DNA of 33,460 nt. Origin: Amulumruptor sp947039275 (lineage in GTDB: Bacteria; Bacteroidota; Bacteroidia; Bacteroidales; Muribaculaceae). The translations under genes and the position numbers were made by a program. Below, piece after piece: positions 7,677-16,898 of the stretch. Each line of letters opens with the position of its first letter. Positions within the stretch are counted from its first letter, which is position 1. Under the pieces are notes generated by a model that was not told the DNA's origin, did not search any database, and saw only the letters and a list, made by a program, of their open reading frames with translations. The stretch covers positions 1-33,460 of the forward strand of contig CAMQYL010000031.1 in the NCBI GenBank assembly GCA_947039275.1, read 5' to 3'.

Positions 7677-8945
7677 ATGCAACACGAACTCAGCAATAAA
7701 CCATCAGAAACCGAACTCATCCTCATTAATATATCAGGTCATGACCGCCCGGGTGTGACTTCTGCTCTGACTGAAATCCTTGCCCGCTACGATGCCGGCA
7801 TACTCGACATAGGACAGGCTGACATCCATCACAGCCTTTCGCTTGGCTTGCTCTTCAAGACCTCGAGCGATGTAAGCGGCGACATCCTCAAGGAGCTGCT
7901 TCTCAAAGCATATGAGCTTAATGTCAATATCCGTTTCACGCCTGTCACTATTGAGGAATATGAAGATTGGGTGGGACGTCAGGGCAAGAACCGTTGGATC
8001 ATCACCATACTCGGACGTAAACTCACAGCTCGCCATATCGCCCTGGTAACTGCCGAGGTGGCGCGCCAGCAGCTCAACATCGACGGCATACAGCGTCTGA
8101 CTGGTCGTATGCCTCTGCATGAGGTGCCAGAGGCGACATCGCAGGCTAAGGCATGCGTGGAGCTGTCGGTGCGCGGCACCCCGCTGAGCCACTCCGACAT
8201 GCAGGCGCGGTTTATGGAGATAGCCCAGGCTGAGGAGTTTGACATCTCCCTTCAGGAAGATACGATGTACCGCCGATGCCGCCGCTTGGTGTGCTTCGAT
8301 ATGGATTCCACTCTCATAGAGACGGAGGTCATCGACGAGCTGGCGCAGCGTGCCGGAGTCGGCGACAAGGTGCGTGCCATCACCGAACGAGCCATGCGGG
8401 GTGAAATCGACTTCTGCGAGAGCTTTCGCGAACGTGTTGCGCTTCTTGAAGGTCTCCCCGAGAGCGTCATGCAGGAAATCGCCGAGTCGCTTCCTGTGAC
8501 CGAGGGACTGGAGCGCATGATGAAGGTGCTCAAACTCGCCGGCTTCAAGACTGCGATTCTCTCCGGCGGTTTCACATATTTCGGCAATTACCTCAAGCAG
8601 AAGTATGGCTTCGACTATGTATATGCCAACGAACTTGAAATCGTTGACGGCCATCTGACTGGTCGGGCTGTGGGCGAAATCGTCGATGGGCGCCGCAAGG
8701 CGGAACTTCTCAAACTGATTGCTCAGGTCGAGAACGTCAACATAGCACAGACCATAGCCGTGGGCGATGGAGCCAACGACCTGCCGATGCTCTCAACCGC
8801 TGGACTCGGCATCGCCTTCCATGCCAAACCTAAGGTCAAGGAGACCGCCGAGCAATCCATCTCCACGATCGGGCTTGACGGAGTCCTCTACTTCATCGGC
8901 TTCAAGGACTCGTTCATATCCACTCCCAAATCCGAATCTCATTAA
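7677..8945 (+). CDS. serB: Phosphoserine phosphatase with N-terminal ACT domains
   Basis: SerB removes the phosphate from O-phospho-L-serine in the last step of serine synthesis. The 422-residue protein has two ACT-like segments (about 13-90 and 105-185), then a HAD phosphatase domain: motif I DMDST at 208-212 (Asp208 nucleophile, Asp210 acid/base), motif II ILSGG, a conserved Lys in GRRKAELLK, and motif IV VGDGAND. All catalytic groups are present. The ACT domains suggest serine feedback control, as in the longer SerB forms. It stands alone, with a weak -7 upstream, and is followed by a run of 9-base repeats. Confidence 0.95.
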   Translation: MQHELSNKPSETELILINISGHDRPGVTSALTEILARYDAGILDIGQADIHHSLSLGLLFKTSSDVSGDILKELLLKAYELNVNIRFTPVTIEEYEDWVGRQGKNRWIITILGRKLTARHIALVTAEVARQQLNIDGIQRLTGRMPLHEVPEATSQAKACVELSVRGTPLSHSDMQARFMEIAQAEEFDISLQEDTMYRRCRRLVCFDMDSTLIETEVIDELAQRAGVGDKVRAITERAMRGEIDFCESFRERVALLEGLPESVMQEIAESLPVTEGLERMMKVLKLAGFKTAILSGGFTYFGNYLKQKYGFDYVYANELEIVDGHLTGRAVGEIVDGRRKAELLKLIAQVENVNIAQTIAVGDGANDLPMLSTAGLGIAFHAKPKVKETAEQSISTIGLDGVLYFIGFKDSFISTPKSESH

Positions 8946-8947
8946 AG

Positions 8948-8992
8948 TCTTATAAGATTTATAAGACTCATAAGGCTTATAAGACTTATATG
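8948..8992 (+). repeat. Five tandem 9-base repeats
   Basis: Immediately after the serB stop, five consecutive 9-mers follow the pattern NNTTATAAG (TCTTATAAG, ATTTATAAG, ACTCATAAG, GCTTATAAG, ACTTATATG). The units diverge at one to three positions. The tract ends about 40 bases before the patatin gene. CTTATAAG is itself a palindrome, so the tract could fold or bind a dimeric protein. Confidence 0.8.
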
Positions 8993-9032
8993 ATTATACC
9001 CTCGCTGACCTCATAACCAACTTCTCTGACAT

Positions 9033-11345
9033 ATGCCACGCCTGCTGCTTATCCTTCTCGTATTCCTGGCGGTTCTGCCACTCTCTGCCCATCAGCGGGT
9101 GGGGCTTGTGCTGAGCGGTGGCGGTGCCAAGGGTATAGCCCACATCGGTGTCATCCAGGCTCTTGAGGACCATGAAGTGACGATTGACTGTATCGCCGGG
9201 ACATCCATGGGCGCGATTGTCGGCAGTCTCTACGCTATGGGCTATCCCCCCTCTGAGATGATGGCTCTGATCAAGTCACCGGAGTTCGCTGACTGGTCAC
9301 AAGGGCGTATAAATCAGGAATATACCTATTATATGCTGGAGCAGCAGCCGTCCCCGGCTCTGACTCATATCAATCTCGGCTTCAACGACAGCATCAACAC
9401 CACGAGCATACTCCCGACGAGCCTCATAAATCCTATACCTATGAGTTTCGGGTTCATGGAGCTGTTCGGTCCCTCTACAGCCCAGTGTCGTGGTGAATTT
9501 GATAGACTCTTTGTCCCCTTCAGGTGTGTCTACTCCGATGTCTATAACAAACACAAGGTTGTTGTCTCCCACGGCGATCTTGGTGATGCAGTGCGGGCTT
9601 CTATGAGTTTCCCGTTGGTATTCAAGCCCATAGAGATAGACGGGGTGCTGGCATATGATGGCGGCATCTATGACAATTTTCCGGTGGATGTGATGCGCCA
9701 GGACTTCAAACCTGACATAATGATAGGAGTGGATGTGTCCGCTCCCAATGCCAAGCCGTCACCTAATGATCTTATGGCTCAGGTCGAGGATATGATCATG
9801 CAGAAGAGTGACTACAATCTCCCTGCCGATGAGGGCATCCGCATAAAACTTGACCTCGAACGCTTCTCTTTGCTGGATTTCCAGCAGGCTGACTCTATCT
9901 ATGCCATAGGCTACCGTCATGCCGAGGCGATGATTGACTCCATCATGGGGCGTGTGACCGCCCGCACTCCGTCGGCTGTGCTAAAGCAGCGACGCGAGAA
10001 GTGGCGCAGTGCCACCCCTCCGCTGGTTTTTGACTCGGTGGCGGTCAGCGGCGTGACGGCTCCACAGGCGCGCTATGTTACCCGCATTTTTGACAATGAC
10101 GCGGATGCCGACACTTTCGGCATCACACAGGCACGGGCGGCTTTCTATAGGGCTGTCTCTCCTGGACGTTTCAGCACGTTGACACCTCACGCTGACTATG
10201 ACAGCATCTCAGGCTTGTTCCGTCTGCGCCTTGACGGCACGGTGAAACGCAGTTTCGACGTGGCTGGAGGCGGATTCATCACATCTTCTACCACCTCTTT
10301 CCTGTTTCTCTCGGGCACTTACAACAATCTGACATCGCATATCACCACTGCCAATGTCTCGGCATGGCTCGGTCAGAGCTACATGGCAGCCTATGGCAGC
10401 CTGTCGCACGGATTGTCTACTCCGATACCCATGAACATAGGATTGCAGACAGCCATCATGCGTCAGAAATTCAACGAGGACGAGAAGCTGTTCTATGACT
10501 GGTCATCTCCGGCATTCATCACTAAGTCGCAGTTCTACGCCAATCTCTACTGGAGCATGGCTCCGACGCGCCGCTCCAAACTGTCATTTTCCGCTGGTTA
10601 TGGCCACCTGTGGGACACTTTCTTCTCAGGGCTGTTTGACGGCGAGGATGACCGAGGCAGAGACCATACTCATCTTGACCTTGGGCAGGCGGCTGTGGAG
10701 TGGGAACGTTCATATCTTGACAATATACTCTATCCCACCGACGGGAGCTTTGCCAAAGTGAGATTTTCTGGCGTCATAGGCAATGTAGACTATGATCCGT
10801 TTACTTCCACCCTTCCGGGCGCATCGTCTCTTGGTGACCGTGACCGCATGATGTCATGGCTCACACTCGAAGCAGAGGGTTCGAAATACTGGCACCTCCG
10901 ACGCCACTTTTCGCTCGGACTGTCAGGGCATGCCATAGCTTCCACGCGCAAGCTACTCAATGGCTATACGGCATCGTTGGTCATGGCTCCGGCATTTACT
11001 CCTACTGCTTCCAGCTTCAATGCCTACAATCCTGCCTTCCGTGCCAACTCATGGGTGGCTGGAGGTGTCAATCCAGTGTGGCATCCGACATCCAATCTGC
11101 AACTGCGTGGTACCTTCAACTGCTTCGTTCCAGCCCGCAAAATCATCCGCGACACCGACAATCCCTATCTGCCGCGATACGGACGCTGGTTTGACTCACC
11201 CCAGTTCTACGGCGAGATTCAGGCAGTACTGACCACTCCCTTTGCCGCCCTCACCGCCTACGTCAACTATCAGAGTTATCCCGGCTGTAACTGGAACGCC
11301 GGCATCTCCCTCGGCCTCTTCCATCTCGCCCCCTCCTTCCTCTGA
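9033..11345 (+). CDS. Patatin-like phospholipase with C-terminal outer-membrane barrel
   Basis: This 770-residue protein has a signal peptide (cleavage probably after LPLSA, about residue 19), then a patatin domain: the oxyanion loop GGGAKG at 29-34, GTSMG with nucleophile Ser58, and the DGG dyad aspartate at Asp209. A POTRA-like linker (about 335-410) leads to a beta-barrel of the BamA/surface-antigen type ending in the aromatic-rich terminal strand (SLGLFHLAPSF). The design equals PlpD-like type Vd proteins and the RssA-like patatins of Bacteroidota. It would be an outer-membrane lipid acyl hydrolase; substrate and whether the patatin domain is released are unknown. Sequence use resembles its neighbours. 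Confidence 0.9.
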   Translation: MPRLLLILLVFLAVLPLSAHQRVGLVLSGGGAKGIAHIGVIQALEDHEVTIDCIAGTSMGAIVGSLYAMGYPPSEMMALIKSPEFADWSQGRINQEYTYYMLEQQPSPALTHINLGFNDSINTTSILPTSLINPIPMSFGFMELFGPSTAQCRGEFDRLFVPFRCVYSDVYNKHKVVVSHGDLGDAVRASMSFPLVFKPIEIDGVLAYDGGIYDNFPVDVMRQDFKPDIMIGVDVSAPNAKPSPNDLMAQVEDMIMQKSDYNLPADEGIRIKLDLERFSLLDFQQADSIYAIGYRHAEAMIDSIMGRVTARTPSAVLKQRREKWRSATPPLVFDSVAVSGVTAPQARYVTRIFDNDADADTFGITQARAAFYRAVSPGRFSTLTPHADYDSISGLFRLRLDGTVKRSFDVAGGGFITSSTTSFLFLSGTYNNLTSHITTANVSAWLGQSYMAAYGSLSHGLSTPIPMNIGLQTAIMRQKFNEDEKLFYDWSSPAFITKSQFYANLYWSMAPTRRSKLSFSAGYGHLWDTFFSGLFDGEDDRGRDHTHLDLGQAAVEWERSYLDNILYPTDGSFAKVRFSGVIGNVDYDPFTSTLPGASSLGDRDRMMSWLTLEAEGSKYWHLRRHFSLGLSGHAIASTRKLLNGYTASLVMAPAFTPTASSFNAYNPAFRANSWVAGGVNPVWHPTSNLQLRGTFNCFVPARKIIRDTDNPYLPRYGRWFDSPQFYGEIQAVLTTPFAALTAYVNYQSYPGCNWNAGISLGLFHLAPSFL

Positions 11346-11399
11346 ATGTATGCAGTTGATTGCAGCCTCACAATCATCATGTCACAGATACGTTATAAT

Positions 11400-11485
11400 C
11401 TGTAGGGTCGCTACATGTAGCGACCGATAACAGGCTGGTTCCCAATGGATTCTCTATGTGGTCGCTACATGTAGCGACCCTACAG
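11400..11485. repeat. TGTAGGG palindromic element, type C (two arms)
   Basis: Each arm carries the perfect 20-base palindrome GGTCGCTACATGTAGCGACC (11406-11425 and 11460-11479), and the outer ends are CTGTAG/CTACAG. The arms are 26-base perfect inverted copies around a 34-base core. It sits in the 225-base gap between the patatin gene and zupT. Nothing else is recognisable in that gap. Confidence 0.9.
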
Positions 11486-11570
11486 CTGTTTTCATTGGAA
11501 TATAGAAATACCATTTGTAAAATATTATGCTCTTCTGTAACGAATGATATTATAAATATGTTATAATGAC

Positions 11571-12368
11571 ATGGACGTATCACAGGTACTTATAGCGATT
11601 GCATTGACGTTTGTCGCCGGGCTGTCTACTGGCATCGGCGGTTTCATATCTTTCTTCACCAAGGCGAGTGACAGCCGTGTCTTGGCTGGAGCCTTGGGCT
11701 TGTCTGCTGGTGTGATGGTATACATATCATTCATGGAGCTGCTGCCCCAGGCTATGGAACACATGGCTCTCTCCATGTCGGATGTTCATGCTCGGCTATG
11801 GTCTCTGGTCGCCTTTTTCGGGGGTATGGCGTTGATTGCTGCGATTGACTGGCTGATACCCGAGGACGAAAACCCCCATGAAGTCCACTCTCTGTCGGAG
11901 CTTGACAAAGCCAACAGCCTCCATCTGCGGCGCACAGGCATAGTACTTGCCCTGGCTATTACTATCCATAATTTCCCCGAAGGCATAGCCACCTTCGTGA
12001 CGGCTCTTAATGGCGTGGAGATGGCACTGCCCATCGTCATCGCCATCGCCATCCATAACATCCCCGAGGGCATAGCTGTGAGTGTGCCTATCTACCAGTC
12101 TACAGGGAGCCGCAAGAAGGCTATGACATGGACTGTGCTTTCCGGGCTTGCCGAACCGGTGGGTGCCGTTGTCGCAGCCCTGTTCCTGTTGCCTTTCTGG
12201 TCGCCGATGATTGATGCGATATGCGTAGCAGCTGTGGCTGGTATCATGGTCTACATCTCATTTGATGAGCTTCTTCCCAATGCCGAGAGCCACGGCCACC
12301 ACCACCTCGTCCTCGGCGGCGTGATAGTCGGCATGCTCCTGATGGGTGCCTCCCTCCTCATCCTCTGA
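11571..12368 (+). CDS. zupT: ZIP-family divalent metal transporter
   Basis: ZupT proteins import zinc and other divalent cations across the inner membrane. The 265-residue protein has about eight hydrophobic segments and the two metal-site motifs HNFPEG (His133) and HNIPEG (His162) in consecutive helices, typical of ZupT. The His-rich loop of some ZIPs is reduced to a short HGHHH near the last helix. The start at 11571 gives the expected N-terminus. I see no Zur box that I can defend. Transcription ends at the shared terminator that follows. Confidence 0.92.
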   Translation: MDVSQVLIAIALTFVAGLSTGIGGFISFFTKASDSRVLAGALGLSAGVMVYISFMELLPQAMEHMALSMSDVHARLWSLVAFFGGMALIAAIDWLIPEDENPHEVHSLSELDKANSLHLRRTGIVLALAITIHNFPEGIATFVTALNGVEMALPIVIAIAIHNIPEGIAVSVPIYQSTGSRKKAMTWTVLSGLAEPVGAVVAALFLLPFWSPMIDAICVAAVAGIMVYISFDELLPNAESHGHHHLVLGGVIVGMLLMGASLLIL

Positions 12369-12410
12369 TTTTCCCTAAAGACCCTAAGGGCCTTAAAATC
12401 ACTAAATATC

Positions 12411-12447
12411 AAAGGGCTGCAGCCTCGATGGCTGCAGCCCTTTGCTT
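12411..12447. terminator. Bidirectional terminator between zupT and the TPR gene
   Basis: AAAGGGCTGCAGCC (12411-12424) and GGCTGCAGCCCTTT (12430-12443) form a perfect 14-base-pair stem with a 5-base loop. The ends provide A and T tracts for both directions. It separates convergent genes ending at 12368 (+) and 12463 (-). Confidence 0.88.
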
Positions 12448-12462
12448 TGGAGTATGGCGGTA

Positions 12463-13140
12463 TCACTCGCCGGCTTCTGCCTTGGCGCGGTCGAGATACT
12501 TCTGCATGTCTACATTGATTGAAGGACCGTAATCAGGATATTCGTCAACGATTTCCTGATATGTGGCAGCCTCTTTCTTGTAATCCTTGAGTTCGCGGTA
12601 CACTGTAGCTTCCTTCATCAGGAAGTAGGGGGTGTAGGCGGGATTCTCGTCAGAGATTTTCACAGCCTTCTCGTAGCAGTCGAGAGCCTCTTCATAGTTC
12701 TTGAGGTTGACGTAGCAGTCGCCCTTCAGAGCCTGTGAGCTTGCGCCGATGAGGCTTTCAGATGCCTTGTAGTCGTTGAGGTAGTTGATGGCTTCCTGCC
12801 ACTGTCCCTGCTTGTAGAGGAGGATGGCAGCGTTGAGCTTGGCGCGGTTGCCGCCCTCGTGGCTGTAGTCGGCAGCCACCTGCTTGTACTGCACGAGGGC
12901 GAGCGAGTCGTTGCCCTCAGAGAGAGTCATGTCAGCCTGGCCTATGGCGTTCTGGGCTGCCTCTGCGCCGGGTTTGTGGATAGCGTAGATATAGAGGAGC
13001 ACGATGCACACCACAGCTGCCACGGCGATACATATCCAGGCTATGATTTTCTGATTGTTCTGCACCTTCTGCTCTATGCCTGTGAGCTGGTCATTGAGGT
13101 TGTCAATGGTGGTGCGTGTTTCTTCGTTATTGTTAGCCAT
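12463..13140 (-). CDS. Membrane-anchored TPR protein, YfgM-like
   Basis: This 225-residue protein has a short polar N-terminus, one transmembrane helix (about 32-53) and a C-terminal TPR region (about 65-215, for example NAAILLYKQGQWQEAINYLND and YVNLKNYEEALDCYEKAV). The single-pass topology with a periplasmic TPR matches E. coli YfgM, which pairs with PpiD at the Sec translocon. Here it lies 42 bases downstream of a PpiD/SurA-like foldase gene on the same strand, which supports a similar partnership. Sequence identity to YfgM itself cannot be judged by eye, so the functional link is inference from architecture and context. Confidence 0.8.
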   Translation of the reverse strand: MANNNEETRTTIDNLNDQLTGIEQKVQNNQKIIAWICIAVAAVVCIVLLYIYAIHKPGAEAAQNAIGQADMTLSEGNDSLALVQYKQVAADYSHEGGNRAKLNAAILLYKQGQWQEAINYLNDYKASESLIGASSQALKGDCYVNLKNYEEALDCYEKAVKISDENPAYTPYFLMKEATVYRELKDYKKEAATYQEIVDEYPDYGPSINVDMQKYLDRAKAEAGE

Positions 13141-13182
13141 GATTAGTCTAAAATATTGGATGTAGGGTGGTTGCTGATGAGA

Positions 13183-15273
13183 TTAGTGGTTGTCGTTGTA
13201 GAACTTGAGGATGTTGTTCTGCACCTTCTCCTTGCCGCGGAGTATGTTGGTCAGCTGCTGAGAGAGGGCTATGGCACCACGGGCACGGAGATACTGGGTA
13301 GAGCTTTCGGTGAAGTTGTAGGGACGGCCCTCGTCGTTGACTGAAGTTACGCTGAACACTACAACTCCCTGGTTGCCCTGCATGGGACCTACGAGCTGAC
13401 CGGCTTTGGCTACAGATGCCTTGGCTGTGAGTGCGCTTTCGCCCATGCCGATCTTAGGTATCATGAACTGACCGAATGATACGGATGTCGTGTCAGCCTG
13501 TGTGCCCATCAGAGCTGCGTAGCCAGCCACGTCGTTGGCTTTGCCCTTGTACTGTGCCATGAGCTTCTCAGCCTTTTTGTCGTTGGTTATCTGGCGTACG
13601 ATATATTCGCGCACTGTGGGGTCGCTGTAGGGTGCGTAAGCATCGTTGTAGATGTCATCGAGAGCTACAGCCATGAAGTGTCCGGCATCCTCTCCGCCGA
13701 GCACATCGCTGACCTGACCTTTCTTGGCGTTCATAGCCCACGACACGGCATTGCGGCTGTCCTCTATGCCGCCTACCTGCGGGGTAGAGACAGTGATGTT
13801 AGCGTTCTGGAGCACATAACCTGCCTTTTCGGCGTTAGCGTTGAATGCTTCGGCTGTCTTGTTGTCGGCGAGGAACTTGTCAAGACCCTGCAAGAGCTTG
13901 TTGATAGTGGCATTGCTGGGGTCGACGGTGTAGGTGACAAGAGCATAGTCATATACGGTCACGGGTGCCTTGACCTGGTTGACGCGGATGATGCGTCCGC
14001 CCTGTGAAGCGGCGAGGGTGTCAGGCGAGAAGTACACGCCCTGGGCTGCGCTGGTGACTGTCTCTTTGAGCTGAGAAGCCTGGGGGTCGAGAAGCGAGAG
14101 CCACAGGTCTTTCTGTGAACCCTGCACGTTGTTGCCGGCTGCTACATCCTCAAATTTGAGCGTTCCGCCGTTGAGGCCGTTGATTATAGAGTCGCGCTCT
14201 GCCTTGCTGCCGGCGATGGCGATTACGTCGATGTTGACAGAGTCTACATCAGAAGAGCGGCGTATCATCTTGGCGATGGTATAAGCGTCACCGGTGTTGT
14301 TGATGACCTTGACTGCCGAGTCTGACGATGCCTGGAGGAATTCCTTGAGGCGGTTGTCACGCAGATTGCCGAGTGAGGAGGTCTGACGGTTAACCACGAA
14401 GTCGGTCATCTCGGCGAGTCCCTGGGTCTCGGGCATTGCGGTAAGAGCTGCGATGGCTTCGTCTACACGCTTCTGTGCTGCAGCACGGTCTTCGGCTGAA
14501 GGGATGATGGGCACGTTGACATAGCTGATGCGGCGCATCTCCTCGTTGATGGCGAAGCGCTTGCGCTCCTTCTCGTAGCGAGCCTTGATTTCTGCGTCGG
14601 AAATTTCACCGATTTCGCTGTCGGGCACTGAAGTGAATGCTTTCTGAGCAAACACGATGTTGGCGACGTGGTTGTTGTCTTCGTAGAGTGACTTGGCATC
14701 AAGTTCGTTGGCTACGAGGGTGCCTGCAAAGAGATTCTGGAACTTCTGCTGCAGCAGAGACTGTTCCACCTGCTTCTCCAGGTCGAGCCAGTAGGCGCGG
14801 AGTTGCTGAGCCTGCTGCTCGGTGATGCCGTATTTTGATGGGTTGTATGCCATGTCGTGGAGTTCGGAGGCTGAATTGACCCCCATCTGTGAGCGTACCA
14901 TCTGGTCGAGGTATGCTGAGCCATTGCCCACCATGGCGTTGGTGAGTTCGGCGTCTGACACTGTCAGACCGAGGTCTTCGATTTCCTGCTTGTAGAGTGA
15001 CTCGGCTATGAGCTGGTCGAGCACCTGCTGCTGGAGCACTGCATTGTCAATGTTGCGTCCGCTCTGCTGCATCTGGTGGTTTGCTGCTTCGAGACGGTCC
15101 TGAAACTCACGGATGTCGATTTTTTGTCCGCCCACCTTGGCTATGGTGGTGCCGGTACCAAACAGAGTGCGTCCTGAGGTGAAGAAGTCACCAATGATAA
15201 AAGCAATCAGGGCTGCACCGATAATGACCAGCAAGAGCACTGACTTGCTGCGGATTTTCTCTAAGGTTGCCAT
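13183..15273 (-). CDS. PpiD/SurA-like membrane-anchored periplasmic foldase
   Basis: This 696-residue protein starts MATLEKIRSKS, has one transmembrane helix at about 11-31, and then a SurA_N-type chaperone segment (GGQKIDIREFQDRLEAANHQM, followed by helices to about 180). PpiD proteins escort newly exported proteins at the inner membrane. The middle (about 215-450), where a parvulin domain would lie, lacks the clear His/Cys active-site pattern, so isomerase activity may be reduced or lost. Further helical and beta segments reach the C-terminus. It is the first gene of a probable two-gene operon with the TPR protein, behind a strong promoter bracketed by inverted repeats. Confidence 0.82.
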   Translation of the reverse strand: MATLEKIRSKSVLLLVIIGAALIAFIIGDFFTSGRTLFGTGTTIAKVGGQKIDIREFQDRLEAANHQMQQSGRNIDNAVLQQQVLDQLIAESLYKQEIEDLGLTVSDAELTNAMVGNGSAYLDQMVRSQMGVNSASELHDMAYNPSKYGITEQQAQQLRAYWLDLEKQVEQSLLQQKFQNLFAGTLVANELDAKSLYEDNNHVANIVFAQKAFTSVPDSEIGEISDAEIKARYEKERKRFAINEEMRRISYVNVPIIPSAEDRAAAQKRVDEAIAALTAMPETQGLAEMTDFVVNRQTSSLGNLRDNRLKEFLQASSDSAVKVINNTGDAYTIAKMIRRSSDVDSVNIDVIAIAGSKAERDSIINGLNGGTLKFEDVAAGNNVQGSQKDLWLSLLDPQASQLKETVTSAAQGVYFSPDTLAASQGGRIIRVNQVKAPVTVYDYALVTYTVDPSNATINKLLQGLDKFLADNKTAEAFNANAEKAGYVLQNANITVSTPQVGGIEDSRNAVSWAMNAKKGQVSDVLGGEDAGHFMAVALDDIYNDAYAPYSDPTVREYIVRQITNDKKAEKLMAQYKGKANDVAGYAALMGTQADTTSVSFGQFMIPKIGMGESALTAKASVAKAGQLVGPMQGNQGVVVFSVTSVNDEGRPYNFTESSTQYLRARGAIALSQQLTNILRGKEKVQNNILKFYNDNH

Positions 15274-15387
15274 TTAAGCTGTTAGTCGGTTTATTTTGTA
15301 ATTGATTTTGTGATTTTTAAGTCGTTGATGGTATCAGCTCAGCTAAGTGAACCGTATGCGTCGTCAAAGATGTTTTAAGAAAAATTT

Positions 15388-15425
15388 GTGCGTCTAAATG
15401 CTTTATTATCGGCATTTAAACGCAC
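15388..15425. promoter_or_regulatory. 14-bp inverted repeat just downstream of the ppiD-like promoter
   Basis: Arms 15388-15401 and 15412-15425 pair over 14 positions with one G-U, around a 10-base loop. The outer arm touches the last base of the -7 box, so the transcription start would lie inside it. It could be an operator, or a leader hairpin followed by a U-rich run (AAATTTTT). The function is not known. Confidence 0.6.
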
Positions 15426-15455
15426 AAAGATAGTGCTTTTTAACGGGTGTTCAAA
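15425..15455 (-). promoter_or_regulatory. Promoter of the ppiD-like/TPR operon
   Basis: TTTG (15452-15455), 19 bases, then TATCTTTG (15425-15432) on the minus strand: a perfect consensus. A second inverted repeat, CAAAATTGC/GCAATTTTG (15452-15460 and 15475-15483), overlaps the -33 box. The predicted leader is about 145 bases. Confidence 0.8.
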
Positions 15456-15510
15456 ATTGCAAATGCTTTTTTGCGCAATTTTGAGTGGATTTCAGCTCTC
15501 ATCTCGGCTC

Positions 15511-16812
15511 TCATTTCAGACCGAAAGCCTCGCGCATCTGCTCTACCATGTCGAGTTTCTCCCAGGTGAATAGCTCTACTTCGATGTCCTTGTCGCCTGC
15601 TCCTTTGGAGTGGAAATGCTTGGTGACGGTCTGAGGTTCGCGTCCCACATGACCGTAGGCTGCGGTCTCCTCGTAGATGGGCTGTCGGAGTTTGAGCCGC
15701 TTCTCTATGGCAGCGGGACGCATGTCAACCATCGATGCCACCTTGGCTGAAATCTCGCCGTCGCTCATAGCCACTTTGGCAGTGCCGCGAGTGTTGACGT
15801 AGAGGCTCACAGGCTGCGCCACGCCGATAGCATATGCCACCTGCACGAGAGCTTCGCGAGCCACGCCGGCTGCCACGAGGTTCTTGGCTATATGGCGGGC
15901 TGCATAGGCTGCCGAGCGGTCTACTTTGGATGGATCTTTGCCCGAGAATGCGCCGCCGCCGTGTGCGCCTCTGCCTCCGTAGGTGTCGACGATGATTTTG
16001 CGGCCTGTGAGTCCGGTGTCGCCGTGGGGACCGCCGATGACAAACTTGCCTGTCGGGTTGACATGCAGGGTTACATCGCTGCCTATCAGTGATTTGATGC
16101 TCTCAGGAAGTTTGGCTGTCACGCGGGGCAGGAGGATGGTCTCCACATCTTGGCGTATCTTGGCGAGCATCTCTTCGTCGGCTTGTGCCTGTGTCTTGCC
16201 TTCGCCTGGGGTGATGAAGTCGTCGTGCTGGGTGCTGATGACGATGGTGTCGACTCTGACAGGCTGTCCGTCGGGGGTGTATTCTACTGTCACCTGGCTC
16301 TTGGCATCGGGACGCAGGTAGGGCATCTCTTTGCCTTCACGGCGTATGTCAGCAAGTTCGCGCAGCAGGGCGTGGCTGAGATCCACTGTCAGAGGCATGT
16401 AGTTGGCTGTCTCGTCGGTAGCGTAACCGAACATCATGCCCTGGTCACCGGCACCTTGCAGCTCTGCATCCTCGCGTGTTACGCCACGTGCTATGTCGGG
16501 ACTCTGCTCGTGGAGCGCGCTGAACACTCCGCATGAGCTGCCGTCAAACATCAGGTCGCTCCTGTTGTAGCCGATACGGTTGATGACATCGCGTGACACT
16601 TCCATCAGGTCGATGTAGGCGTTGGATGTGACTTCACCTGCCACCACTACCTGTCCGGTGGTGACGAGGGTCTCGCATGCCACATGGCTTGCGGGGTCGT
16701 AGGCAAGAAAATTGTCGAGGATTGCGTCTGAAATCTGGTCAGCCACTTTGTCGGGATGCCCCTCGCTGACTGATTCCGAAGTGAATAGGTAATTGTTGGG
16801 ATTGCGGTCCAT
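15511..16812 (-). CDS. metK: S-adenosylmethionine synthetase
   Basis: MetK makes S-adenosylmethionine from methionine and ATP in the cytoplasm. The 433-residue protein is slightly longer than the ~385-residue E. coli enzyme. It carries SEGHPDK near the N-terminus, the ATP-binding GAGDQGMMFGYA, the phosphate-binding signature GGGAFSGKDPSKVDRSAAY, and C-terminal sequence characteristic of the family. The start MDRNPNNYLFTSESVSEGHPDK agrees with the family. The leader of about 135 bases begins with a sequence I identify as a SAM-II riboswitch, so expression is probably shut down by its own product. Confidence 0.96.
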   Translation of the reverse strand: MDRNPNNYLFTSESVSEGHPDKVADQISDAILDNFLAYDPASHVACETLVTTGQVVVAGEVTSNAYIDLMEVSRDVINRIGYNRSDLMFDGSSCGVFSALHEQSPDIARGVTREDAELQGAGDQGMMFGYATDETANYMPLTVDLSHALLRELADIRREGKEMPYLRPDAKSQVTVEYTPDGQPVRVDTIVISTQHDDFITPGEGKTQAQADEEMLAKIRQDVETILLPRVTAKLPESIKSLIGSDVTLHVNPTGKFVIGGPHGDTGLTGRKIIVDTYGGRGAHGGGAFSGKDPSKVDRSAAYAARHIAKNLVAAGVAREALVQVAYAIGVAQPVSLYVNTRGTAKVAMSDGEISAKVASMVDMRPAAIEKRLKLRQPIYEETAAYGHVGREPQTVTKHFHSKGAGDKDIEVELFTWEKLDMVEQMREAFGLK

Positions 16813-16898
16813 AGCTTTTAAAATTAATTGTGATTGATAATAAAACCTACAGCCGTTTGCATTTTTAGCGATGCGTAATGCAGGGTCGCGTGTGCTGA

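Noticed and set aside
7734..8654. 306-codon open frame on the minus strand opposite serB
   Set aside because: Shadow of serB, which has complete catalytic motifs in its own frame; no family resemblance in the opposite frame.
16855..16882. Second SAM-II aptamer in the metK leader
   Set aside because: It shares GCTAAAAA but lacks a P1-TTGCAA arrangement, so it is better seen as part of the expression platform.
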